Shown: in pieces, positions 14,741 through 22,356 of the stretch
How positions within the stretch are numbered: position 1 is the first letter of the stretch
Layout: each line of letters opens with the position of its first letter
Origin: Planctomycetota bacterium
GTDB taxonomy: Bacteria; Planctomycetota; JAJSAM01; JAKLKS01
Direction: 5' to 3'
NCBI GenBank assembly: GCA_023150535.1
Contig: JAKLKS010000002.1
Coordinates: 34,743 to 78,124 of the forward strand
DNA length: 43,382 nt
Notes under the pieces: generated by a model
Seen by the model: the letters and a program-made list of their open reading frames with translations, nothing else
What the model was told of the DNA's origin: nothing
Database searches by the model: none
Made by a program: the position numbers and the translations under genes

Positions 14741-15945
14741 GTGGGCGCGGCTGCTCCTGGAGGCGTACTCCTCGCTGCCTTCACCTGCGCCAGCGCCTGG
14801 AGGAAGAGCGGATTCTTCACGAGCTCGGCCATGAGGGACTGTGCCTGCTGGAACTCCAAGGAGCTCTGGTCTTCCGATACCGGTCTCCCCAGAAGCGGCT
14901 GCCAGCACCGAGTGCAGCTGACGGCCGTCGCGAGCACAGTCGCACGGCACTTCGGGCATGAGGGTCGCGTCGGAGCATCTGTCGGATGCTCATCCGCGCG
15001 CCGGAGTCCATGCATCGCGAGTACTGCATTGTCTACGTCTCTCCCCGACAGGTGTACGTAGGTGCGGGGCATGTCCGAGCCTTGGATCCACCCGAAGTAA
15101 GCGTTCATCTGCGCCTCGGTGAACCGGCTCGCGTTGAGACTGGCTCGCGAGTGACGGAAGAGATGGGGATGGACGCGCTTCGCGAGACCCGCGCGAAGCG
15201 CGACTCGCTTGATCATGCGGAGGACTCCCGCGTGAGTCAGGGTGTGGTGCCGATTCCACGGCCCAAGGCTGCACCACAAGGGCGCGTCTGGCTGCCTGAC
15301 GTCGGGATGCTCGGCCAGCCAGGCGAGCAGCACGGGGACTGACTCGACAATGAGGATTCGCCGGCCGCCAGTCTTCCCAGTGACCGTCAGGACGGCGCCA
15401 TTGGGGTCGGGCCGTACGCTCCCGACCCGCATCCCGAGCAGTTCGCCGATCCTCATACCGCTCTCATAGAGCAGCGCGATGATGGCTCGGTCCCGGAGGT
15501 GCTCCGTAGCATTGGCCATGGCGACCGCCTCCGCAGGCGTCAGCAGATCCTCGGGCAGCTTTGTCTCCGAGGCCCGGACGTGCGCTCGTATCCACTTCAC
15601 TTCCGGCGGGTACTCCTCGCTTCGTCGGAGCCACCTCGCGAAGGACCGGAGAATGAGCTTGTAGTCCATCTTGGTGTAGGGGGAGATTGGCTTCGCGTCC
15701 AATCGCCGCACGTAGGCTCTGGCCGACTCCTCGGTGATGGCGGTCAGAGGTCCGTCGAACTGTTCAGCCATCTGTCGGAGGACGAGCGCGTACTTCAGAA
15801 CGCGACGGCTCGACAGGCCGTTCGACAATGAGTCGCGCACAAAGTGGACAATCGCGGCACGGTCGGCATCGACCAAGCCCGGCGCGTCCTTGACGCGGGC
15901 AAGCGCGGTTTCCAGCCGAGCGTCCGTCTTATAGATGTCCTGCAT
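14728..15945 (-). CDS. Tyrosine recombinase/integrase, archaeal-type with zinc ribbon
   Basis: The 405-residue recombinase has an N-terminal SAM-like core-binding domain (about 15-115) and a catalytic domain with the full active site: R165 (G-M-R-I-G-E-L-L), K191 (G-K-T-G-G-R-R), H261-L-F-R264, W286 (G-W-I-Q-G-S) and nucleophile Y296 (T-Y-V-H-L-S-G-R-D-V-D-N). A four-cysteine zinc ribbon follows (C330, C333, C344, C347). The combination of Y-V-H-L-S-G-R-D with a C-terminal zinc ribbon is familiar from archaeal integrases. ATG 15945 has AGGAGG 7 nt upstream. It probably integrates or excises the island; the tRNA-Cys gene at 19195-19269 is a plausible attachment target. Confidence 0.9.
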   Translation of the reverse strand: MQDIYKTDARLETALARVKDAPGLVDADRAAIVHFVRDSLSNGLSSRRVLKYALVLRQMAEQFDGPLTAITEESARAYVRRLDAKPISPYTKMDYKLILRSFARWLRRSEEYPPEVKWIRAHVRASETKLPEDLLTPAEAVAMANATEHLRDRAIIALLYESGMRIGELLGMRVGSVRPDPNGAVLTVTGKTGGRRILIVESVPVLLAWLAEHPDVRQPDAPLWCSLGPWNRHHTLTHAGVLRMIKRVALRAGLAKRVHPHLFRHSRASLNASRFTEAQMNAYFGWIQGSDMPRTYVHLSGRDVDNAVLAMHGLRRADEHPTDAPTRPSCPKCRATVLATAVSCTRCWQPLLGRPVSEDQSSLEFQQAQSLMAELVKNPLFLQALAQVKAARSTPPGAAAPTQVA

Positions 15946-16124
15946 GGGAGTTCCTCCTCGACAAAGGCGCTCTTATGCACGCACTCTCAAGATTGCCCCG
16001 TGGGCTCTGGCCATTCGGGCCGACGCGCGAGGGGGTTGCCGCCTGCAGACCGTGCGCGTCGAACGCATGGTGCGGCGTTTCCCCCGCGCATCCATCGTGA
16101 AGTGCGATGCGGTCGCCTCTGACT

Positions 16125-16142
16125 GGGCATGACTGGCACGCC
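16125..16142 (+). promoter_or_regulatory. Direct-repeat element D (GGGCAT-GAC-TGGCAC-GCC)
   Basis: This is the fourth occurrence of the 9-bp-spaced repeat, between the integrase start (15945, minus) and the helical protein start (16215, plus). It has one transition in each half-site relative to element C and the same GCC tail. It is a candidate operator for the integrase and/or the HerA operon. Confidence 0.4.
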
Positions 16143-16214
16143 CGAGGGGGCATTGTCTTTACCGCCTAAAGAGCTTGATGAGAGCGGCGAGCCGAAAGGC
16201 CCGTTACCGCTTCC

Positions 16215-16601
16215 ATGCCCGACGAATCCCCTCCACCGGCCAACGTCATCGACGAGAAGCTCCGGCTCCTCGGCGAGGCCATCCAGGAGATCGACGACGC
16301 TCTCCTGACCCGGCACAAGCTCACGAAGCGGCACCTGGACCAGATCGACGCGGAGATCGGGGAGGTCCGCTACTACCTTTCGTTCCTTGGCGACCCGTGG
16401 AAGGCCGGGTTCCTCCCCCCGCTGGAGAACCTCCGGGTCACGCTCCACAAGAACATGACCTCGCGACGCCAGAACCGCCGGAACGAGGAGCTCAAGGCCT
16501 GGGCCGACCGTCTGATGCTGCTGGAGAAGCGGCGTGAGCTGGTGATGGAGTTCCGCGCCCTGCTGGCAGCTCGACGGCAGACCCGCGGCCCGGGGCCGTG
16601 A
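16215..16601 (+). CDS. Small helical/coiled-coil protein preceding HerA-like ATPase
   Basis: The 128-residue protein is almost entirely charged helix with heptad-like leucines (E-K-L-R-L-L-G-E-A-I-Q-E-I-D-D-A-L-L) and a second helical block ending L-L-E-K-R-R-E-L-V-M-E-F. No catalytic motif, signal or membrane segment is visible and I do not recognise a family. Its TGA ends 1 nt before the ATG of the HerA-like gene, so the two are almost certainly co-translated, and it may be a structural partner or regulator of that ATPase. ATG 16215 is the only early start; the ribosome site is weak. Confidence 0.7.
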   Translation: MPDESPPPANVIDEKLRLLGEAIQEIDDALLTRHKLTKRHLDQIDAEIGEVRYYLSFLGDPWKAGFLPPLENLRVTLHKNMTSRRQNRRNEELKAWADRLMLLEKRRELVMEFRALLAARRQTRGPGP

Positions 16602-16602
16602 G

Positions 16603-18594
16603 ATGGACATCGAGCGGGTCTTCCAGAAACTCCGACCCGTGCTGGGGCCGCGGCTCGACGATCTGTGGCAGGCGTACCTCCTCTCCGACGCGAAGACGCG
16701 CACCCTGCTGGAGGCATCCCTCCGCGCCGAGCTTGCATCCCTCGGCTCGACCTTCGAGGACGCGGAGATCCTCCTCGTCCCGCCGTCCCCCGAGCGGGCC
16801 GCCGGCGACCTTCCGCTCGGGACCGTCCACTACGCGGGCAAGCCGGTGTGCGAGTTCGGTCTCCGCATCGAGGAGTGCCTCCAGCACATCGGCTGCTTCG
16901 GCCGCTCGGGTGCGGGGAAGACGAACCTCTGCTTCCTGCTCCTGCGCTCGCTCGCCGAGAGGGGCATCCCCTTCCTCGTCTTCGACTGGAAGCGCAACTA
17001 CCGTGACCTCGCGGGGCTCCCGGGCTTCGAGAAGCTCGAGGTCCTGACCGTGGGACGCTCCGTGGCCCCGTTCGAGTTCAACCCCCTGCGGCCGCCGCCC
17101 GGCACCGAGCGCCGCGTGTGGCTCAAGAAGCTCATCGAGATCATGGCCCACGCCTACTTCCTCGGCGAGGGGGTCGAGTACCTCCTCCAGGAGGCGCTGG
17201 ACGCCGTCTACCGGGAGCGCGAGAATCCGACCTTGGCGAACGTGCGCGATTGGCTCCTCGCCTACAACGCCAAGGGACGGCAGGCGGCATGGATGGACTC
17301 GGCGCTCCGCGCGGTCGGCGTGCTGTGCTTCGGCCAAGTCGGCGAGGTCCTGAACAACCCGCGGCCCATGGACCCCGCCAAGCTTCTCGAAGGGTTCGTC
17401 GTCTTGGAACTCGACGCGCTCACCAACTCGGACAAGACGTTCCTCATCGAGTCGCTTCTCCTGTGGGTCCATCACTTCCGTCTCCAGGAGCCGGACCGCG
17501 AGCGCCTCAAGCACGTCGTGGTCATCGAGGAGGCGCACCACGTCCTCCTCCGAAAGAAGCAGGAGGCCACGGGGGAGGAGGCCGTCACCGACATCATCCT
17601 GCGCGAGATCCGCGAGCTCGGCGAGGCCATCGTCGTTCTGGACCAGCACCCTTCGCTCATCTCCAAGCCCGCGCTCGGGAACACCTACACCACGTTCGCC
17701 TTCAACCTCAAGCACCGCGGCGACCTCGCGATGATGGCCGACTCCCTCCTCCTCGACCGCGAGGAGGCCAAGGTCCTCGGTCGCCTCGACGTCGGCTGGG
17801 GCCTCGTCAAGTTGCAGGGCCGCTGGCACCGGCCGTTCCTCGTCAGGTTCCCGCACTTCTCGGTGGAGAAGGGCAGGGTCACGGACGCGATGCTTCAGAA
17901 GTCTCCGGAGCCGTCGCCGAGCATCCTCCCGACTCCTTCCAACCCGCCGGTCAATCCAACGCACGGGCACTCTTCGTCCGGCGTCGTCGCACCTCTTCCA
18001 GGGCCGGAAGAGACGCCTACGGCGTTGGAGAAAGGGGTAGTCAGGTTGATGGCGGACATCCACGAACGTCCGTCATCAACCTTGTCCGAGAGGTTCATTC
18101 GTTGCCATCTTCCTACGGGGTCGGGGGCGCGGTTGCTCAGTTCATCAGTTCGGTCAAACCTCATCTCGTCGGCGTACGTGAAGACGCCGGAGGGAAGGAC
18201 ACGATGGCTGGAACTGACTCCGGCCGGGTCCACCGCCCTCGGCGTCCCCCACCGCAACGCTCGCGAGGGGGGCCCGGAACACCGGTACTGGGTCTTCCGG
18301 ACCAAGGCGTGGCTCGAGTCCCAGGGCTACGCGGTCGAGCGGGAGGTGCCCATTGATGGTGGGGTCGTGGACCTCGTCGCCACCCGGGGGCAGGAGCGCG
18401 TCGCAGTCGAAGTTGAGACCGGGAAGTCGGACGCCCTCGGGAACGTCGCCAGGCTCGCCGGGAAGGGGTTCACGCGGGTACTGGTCGTGGCGGTCAGGGA
18501 CGGCCTCGCTGTCGCTCTACGGCCGCTCCTGGGGGCCGCCGTGGAAGTCGTGGGGCCGCAGGCGGTCGGGAGGTCGGAGGGGCCGGCCGTCTAG
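16603..18594 (+). CDS. HerA/FtsK-like ATPase with C-terminal nuclease-like domain
   Basis: The 663-residue protein has a P-loop G100-R-S-G-A-G-K-T107, then F-L-V-F-D-W-K-R-N-Y, and Walker B H-V-V-V-I-E-E-A-H-H near 304-313, typical of the HerA/VirB4/FtsK class of ring-shaped DNA translocases. After a proline-rich linker (about 430-475) there is a winged-helix-like segment. The C-terminal domain then has G-G-V-V-D-L-V-A-T...V-A-V-E-V-E near 585-604, a D...E-x-E pattern like a PD-(D/E)XK fold with the usual lysine not evident. Archaeal plasmids and viruses often carry HerA-type ATPases, and bacterial defence systems pair HerA with nucleases; here the two functions seem fused. It follows the helical protein by 1 nt and ends in a strong hairpin. 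Confidence 0.82.
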   Translation: MDIERVFQKLRPVLGPRLDDLWQAYLLSDAKTRTLLEASLRAELASLGSTFEDAEILLVPPSPERAAGDLPLGTVHYAGKPVCEFGLRIEECLQHIGCFGRSGAGKTNLCFLLLRSLAERGIPFLVFDWKRNYRDLAGLPGFEKLEVLTVGRSVAPFEFNPLRPPPGTERRVWLKKLIEIMAHAYFLGEGVEYLLQEALDAVYRERENPTLANVRDWLLAYNAKGRQAAWMDSALRAVGVLCFGQVGEVLNNPRPMDPAKLLEGFVVLELDALTNSDKTFLIESLLLWVHHFRLQEPDRERLKHVVVIEEAHHVLLRKKQEATGEEAVTDIILREIRELGEAIVVLDQHPSLISKPALGNTYTTFAFNLKHRGDLAMMADSLLLDREEAKVLGRLDVGWGLVKLQGRWHRPFLVRFPHFSVEKGRVTDAMLQKSPEPSPSILPTPSNPPVNPTHGHSSSGVVAPLPGPEETPTALEKGVVRLMADIHERPSSTLSERFIRCHLPTGSGARLLSSSVRSNLISSAYVKTPEGRTRWLELTPAGSTALGVPHRNAREGGPEHRYWVFRTKAWLESQGYAVEREVPIDGGVVDLVATRGQERVAVEVETGKSDALGNVARLAGKGFTRVLVVAVRDGLAVALRPLLGAAVEVVGPQAVGRSEGPAV

Positions 18595-18607
18595 AACAGC
18601 CGGCCCC
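18579..18607 (+). terminator. Hairpin at the end of the HerA-like gene
   Basis: GGGGCCGGC (18579-18587) pairs perfectly with GCCGGCCCC (18599-18607); the loop holds the gene's TAG stop. There is no T-run, but the 9-bp all-GC stem at the gene end fits a terminator in a GC-rich genome. Confidence 0.55.
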
Positions 18608-18630
18608 CCTTATCCGGGCCCCGGGTAAGG
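18608..18630. terminator. Second hairpin between convergent genes
   Basis: CCTTATCCGG pairs with CCGGGTAAGG (one G-T pair) around a 3-nt loop, directly after the first hairpin and 10 nt before the stop of the minus-strand ORF at 18641. It could terminate that ORF's transcript. Confidence 0.45.
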
Positions 18631-18640
18631 CACTGGCCTT

Positions 18641-18958
18641 CTACGCCCCGCCTTCTTGGAGAATAGGGATGAGGTGGAAGAGCGGGGCAACCCTGGTTTC
18701 CCGTCGGGGGAGAGCATATTGATGCGCGACCCTACCGTCACGCGCCAGTTTGGACAACGGAGGCGCTGGCGACTTCGTGCAGCGAGCTGAAGCTGACCCC
18801 CGACTCCCGATTCCAAACGACGCGGTAAGGAGACCCGGCACGACGCTGACGTTGAGGCGGACCGCCTGCAGGACCCGGGTCAGCATCCGCGCAGTCGGCG
18901 CGAGGCTGGAGAACAGCTGCTCGTTGAAGCCCGCGTTCCTGGCGTAGAAGTCGTCCAT
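18641..18958 (-). CDS. Small hypothetical protein at island edge
   Basis: A 105-residue ORF starts at ATG 18958 with an excellent ribosome site (GGGAGGTG, 4 nt upstream), which is the best reason to believe it. The N-terminus is helical and amphipathic (M-D-D-F-Y-A-R-N-A-G-F-N-E-Q-L-F), followed by a hydrophobic stretch near residues 35-50. The C-terminal half is basic and low-complexity and might not be conserved. No family recognised. It lies between the HerA-like gene and tRNA-Cys, at the compositional border of the island. Two hairpins lie just beyond its stop. Confidence 0.45.
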   Translation of the reverse strand: MDDFYARNAGFNEQLFSSLAPTARMLTRVLQAVRLNVSVVPGLLTASFGIGSRGSASARCTKSPAPPLSKLARDGRVAHQYALPRRETRVAPLFHLIPILQEGGA

Positions 18959-19194
18959 AGGCACCTCCCTGTTGTTGAGAGAGCCGAGGGCAGACTCCGG
19001 CGAGGCCGGCTTCAACTCGCTGCGATGTCAAGGGCGCCGCCGTCGGCGCGTGCCTCAAGGGCACGGCCATTCTACCCGCCCCGCGCAATCGTGCCGTTCG
19101 CGCGGTCCCAAATCCGTCTCAGTGGCGCCCCTGGGAGGTAGCCGCAGAGATCGGCCGCTCCGGCCGAAGTGCCTGCGCCGCAAAGGGATGGAGT

Positions 19195-19269
19195 TGGAGG
19201 CGGCACCCGGATTCGAACCGGGGGATAACGGATTTGCAATCCGTTGCCTTACCACTTGGCTATGCCGCC
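19195..19269 (-). tRNA. tRNA-Cys (GCA)
   Basis: On the minus strand the acceptor stem GGCGGCA pairs with TGCCGCC, followed by discriminator T and an encoded CCA (19197-19195). The anticodon loop reads TTGCAAA with anticodon GCA, and the T-arm has GGTTCGAATCC. The encoded CCA and overall sequence are bacterial. Its 3' end faces the island, the usual geometry when a tyrosine integrase inserts into a tRNA 3' end. Confidence 0.97.
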
Positions 19270-19356
19270 TCGGGAGGCCAGACCCGCAGTATGCCCCGGG
19301 GCCGCCCCCCGGACCACTTTCGGCCCGGGGCGCGGCCCTCCCGCTCCCCCCGCCCC

Positions 19357-20517
19357 CTACCGCGGCAGGGGCACGTCCTTGAACCGGAAGGGGACGTCCC
19401 GCTTCTCGACCTTCGTCCGGGCGCTGACCGTCGCCTTCACCGGCCGGCCGCTCAGGTCGAAGTCGTAGGTCATGACGTCCCCCCCGCCCCCGCCCCAGGA
19501 GCTGGAGGTCAGGACCTTCCCCGCCGCGTCCCGCAGGAGCACGCGCAGCGCGTCGGGCTTCGGTCCGAACATCCCCCCGCCCCCCTCCTCGCCGGTGACC
19601 ACCTGCGGCCCCGGCGGCGAGGCGTCCGATCCCCCGAGCAGTGCCCCCGCGACCGTCACCTTCATCGAGGCGTCCCCCACCTCCAGAACCGTGAAGGTCG
19701 TCCCCCCGATCCTCGCCGTCGCCGGCAGCGTCGTCAGATCCAGCTCCGCCGTCTCCTCCGCCGCCGGCAGCAGCACCTCCAGCGCGCCGGCGAATTCCGC
19801 GAGCCGCTCCCCCGTCCCCCCCGACGCGTCGAAGACCGCCCACCGATCCCCGGCGATCCCGGCATCGCTCCCGAAGGAGGACATCCCGTCCCCGGAGGTC
19901 CGGAACGCCCGCCCCTTCTCGTCCACCGCCGCGTCCACGCGGAGGCTCCCCGCCTCCGCGAGGTCCAGCCCGGCCAGCGGCACGAACCGGAGGCCCACGC
20001 GGAGGACCTCCTTCCCCGGCTCCGCCGCCTCCGCCTCCGCGGAGAAGCGGGAGACCGCCTTGCTCGAGCGCTCGAGGACCACGGCCACCAGGGAGACCCG
20101 CACCGTCCCCGCGCTGCAGGGGGTCGAGGGAAGGAGGTCCTTCCCGGGAGGGGAGAGCCGCAGCGGGTCCATCACCAGGAACTCCCCGCCGGGGCCGCCC
20201 TTCTTCTCGAACCGCAACCCCGAGAGCGCCAGCCCCCCCGCCGCCGCGACCCGGTCCACGGCCTCCCAGAAAGGGACCTCCTTCAGTTCCAGCGTGATGC
20301 GCTTCCCCTTCCCGTCCACGCCGATGGCCGGGCAGCCGGCCTGGCGGCAGAGTTCCGCCACCGCCTTCCCCGCGGGCATCTCCTGGAAGTTGGCGGAGAC
20401 GGCAGGGGGCCGATCGAACCGTTCGAGGAGGCCGGCGCCGCCCCCCTCCCCGGCGAGGGCGGCGGCGGAGGCGAGGAGGAGGAGCGGGAGGAGCGGGAGC
20501 GCGGGCAGGCGCGCCAT
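19357..20517 (-). CDS. Exported protein with STN/secretin-like N-terminal domain
   Basis: The 386-residue protein begins with a signal peptide (long leucine/alanine run ending A-L-A-G). Residues about 40-95 look like an STN or secretin-N0 domain: N-F-Q-E-M-P-A-G-K-A-V-A-E-L then I-T-L-E-L-K-E-V-P-F-W-E-A-V-D-R-V. The rest is beta-rich with a Gly-rich loop near 325 and has no known catalytic motif. In secretin systems such N-terminal domains pack against partner proteins, but no secretin barrel is evident. Proteins of this form are familiar from planctomycete-like genomes. ATG 20517 has GGAG 9 nt upstream; a -10-like TAGGAT lies at 20552-20557. It is divergent from the HEAT-repeat gene. Confidence 0.75.
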   Translation of the reverse strand: MARLPALPLLPLLLLASAAALAGEGGGAGLLERFDRPPAVSANFQEMPAGKAVAELCRQAGCPAIGVDGKGKRITLELKEVPFWEAVDRVAAAGGLALSGLRFEKKGGPGGEFLVMDPLRLSPPGKDLLPSTPCSAGTVRVSLVAVVLERSSKAVSRFSAEAEAAEPGKEVLRVGLRFVPLAGLDLAEAGSLRVDAAVDEKGRAFRTSGDGMSSFGSDAGIAGDRWAVFDASGGTGERLAEFAGALEVLLPAAEETAELDLTTLPATARIGGTTFTVLEVGDASMKVTVAGALLGGSDASPPGPQVVTGEEGGGGMFGPKPDALRVLLRDAAGKVLTSSSWGGGGGDVMTYDFDLSGRPVKATVSARTKVEKRDVPFRFKDVPLPR

Positions 20518-20710
20518 CGGGGTGTCTCCAGGGGGGGCCGCCGGAGAGGGGATCCTACGCCGGGGGGAGCGCGCCCGTCGAGGAGCGAAGGTCGCGGGCG
20601 CCCCCCGGGCGAGGGCCGCCCGAGCCCCCGCGCCGGTCCGTCCCGGATCGCCGGGCCCCACGGGACGCCGCGCCCCCCTATCATGGCCGGGGCAACCGAA
20701 GGGGGGAACG

Positions 20711-22336
20711 ATGCTCCTCGCCGTCCTCGTCCTCGCCGCCGCCGTCGATCCCGCGGCCGCCTTCCGCGACTCCCTCCGGGAGGCCGATGCCCGCGAGGCC
20801 GCGTGGTGGAAGGAGTTCCCCGACCGCCAGAAGAGGGCGCTGGAGGCCTGGCACGAGCCCCTCCGCACCCAGTACGCCCGCGGGGACACGGTGCCCCGCC
20901 CCGACTTCGCCCCCGTCGAGACCCTCTACGCCGGCCTCCTCGACATCGAGAGGTCCCGTGCCGACGCCTTCCGCGCCCTCGCCGCTTCCGGGGATCCCGC
21001 CGCCCCCGACCTCCTCCTCGACCGCCTCCTCGCCGCCGTGGACGCCGCCGAGGCCGCCGACGCCGCCAACGCACCGGGCGCCACGAAGGTCGTCGGCTTC
21101 CAGTTCGACCAGGAGCCCTCCCTCCGCCGCCACGCCCTCGGCCGCCGCGAGGAGGCCCTCCTCGACGCCCTCGCCTCCGCCCCCGGCTCCGCGGAGGCGC
21201 TCCTCGGGAGGGGGTGGGAGAGGGCCGCCGCGGCGGACGGTGCGAGGAGGACCCGGTCCCGGAGGGTCGCCGTCATCGACGCCCTCGCCCGGCGCCCCGA
21301 GCCCGCCGCCGCGGAGCGCCTCCACGACCTCCTGGCGGAGGAGGATCCCGGACTCCGCATCGCCGCCCTGGAGGCCTGCATCGCCCGCCGCACCCTCTCC
21401 CCCGCCGACGCCGCCCGTCTCCTCTCCGACCCCGTCCCCGCGGTCCGATTCGCCCTCCTCGAGGAGGTGCGGCGCCCCGCCGCCGACTCCCGGTGGATCC
21501 CTCCCCTCGTCGACGCGCTCCCGGCGGCGACGGGGCGGGCGCGGGTCGAGATCCTCCGGGACCTCCGCATCCTCGCCGGGGAGGACGCGGGCGACGATCC
21601 CGCCGCCTGGAGGGCCTGGCTCGATCGCCACCGGGGCCCCGTGGAGGCCGGCACCCACGCGCCGGAACCCGGCGCCTCGATCTCCACCCGGCGCCCCCCG
21701 CCGGGGCCCGCCCCCTGGGACGTTCCCCTCGGGAGCGACCGGGTGCTCTTCGCCATCGACGGCTGGCACACGCTCTTCCTGCCCGCGGACCACGAGTTCC
21801 AGCGGACGCGCCACGCCACCGACTGGGTGACCGGGGACCGGGGCTGGAGGAGGACGCGGGAGAGCCACCAGGAGGTGGCCGCCCGCCTCTTCGCCGCCGC
21901 CGCACGGACCCTCCCCGCGGAGGCCGGCCTCCGCCTGCTCCTGGCAGGGGACGCCGGCAACAGGCAGGACCTGGCCCTCCCGTTCCCGGTCCGGGGCTTC
22001 CTGCCGGGGGGCGAGGCCTCGGCGCGGAAGGTGCGGGAGGCCGTCCTCGACCACAGGCCCGGGAACGCCCGCTCCTTCCAGTTCCTCCTCGGGGCGGCCC
22101 TCGCCGAGGAGGCGGACACCGTCCTCCTCGTCAGCTCGGGGGACACGGGCACCTGCCGGTTCCTCCTCCCCGATGCCTTCCTGGAGGAGTTCCGGCGGCG
22201 GAGGAGGTTCCGCCGCGTCCGCTTCCACGTCGTCCGCGTCTGCGACACGGGGCCGGAGGCGGGCCGGATCCTCGAGGAGGTGGCGCGCTCCTCGGGGGGG
22301 GAGTTCCGGTGGGCGAAGATGCCGCCTCCGCGGTAG
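20711..22336 (+). CDS. HEAT-repeat protein with degenerate vWA-like C-terminal domain
   Basis: The 541-residue protein has a short hydrophobic N-terminus that may be a signal peptide. Residues about 170-290 are helical repeats of HEAT/armadillo type (A-A-E-R-L-H-D-L-L-A-E-E-D-P-G-L-R-I-A-A-L-E-A). From about 340 there is a von Willebrand A-like fold: V-L-F-A-I-D-G-W-H-T-L near 344, D-T-V-L-L-V-S-S-G-D-T-G-T near 472, and a final F-H-V-V-R-V strand. The metal-binding D-x-S-x-S is altered to D-G-W-H-T, so metal binding is doubtful. The combination suggests a protein-interaction role. ATG 20711 follows GGGGGG by 4 nt; TATCAT at 20679-20684 may be its -10 box. Confidence 0.75.
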   Translation: MLLAVLVLAAAVDPAAAFRDSLREADAREAAWWKEFPDRQKRALEAWHEPLRTQYARGDTVPRPDFAPVETLYAGLLDIERSRADAFRALAASGDPAAPDLLLDRLLAAVDAAEAADAANAPGATKVVGFQFDQEPSLRRHALGRREEALLDALASAPGSAEALLGRGWERAAAADGARRTRSRRVAVIDALARRPEPAAAERLHDLLAEEDPGLRIAALEACIARRTLSPADAARLLSDPVPAVRFALLEEVRRPAADSRWIPPLVDALPAATGRARVEILRDLRILAGEDAGDDPAAWRAWLDRHRGPVEAGTHAPEPGASISTRRPPPGPAPWDVPLGSDRVLFAIDGWHTLFLPADHEFQRTRHATDWVTGDRGWRRTRESHQEVAARLFAAAARTLPAEAGLRLLLAGDAGNRQDLALPFPVRGFLPGGEASARKVREAVLDHRPGNARSFQFLLGAALAEEADTVLLVSSGDTGTCRFLLPDAFLEEFRRRRRFRRVRFHVVRVCDTGPEAGRILEEVARSSGGEFRWAKMPPPR

Positions 22337-22356
22337 CCCCGCTACACTCCCCCCCC

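Noticed and set aside
14941-14966. CGGCAC-TTC-GGGCAT inside the integrase, resembling the direct-repeat element
   Set aside because: It is explained by the zinc-ribbon codons of C-P-K-C-R in the integrase. The half-site order is reversed and it is intragenic.
16134-16150. Possible sigma-54 promoter (TGGCAC)
   Set aside because: There is no TTGC element at the required distance, and no sigma-54-type activator is visible in the window.
15929-16153. 74-codon minus-strand ORF upstream of the integrase with a C-Q-S-C motif
   Set aside because: It overlaps the integrase start, which has its own strong ribosome site. It has no ribosome site, and its cysteine pair arises from direct-repeat element D, so coding is unproven.
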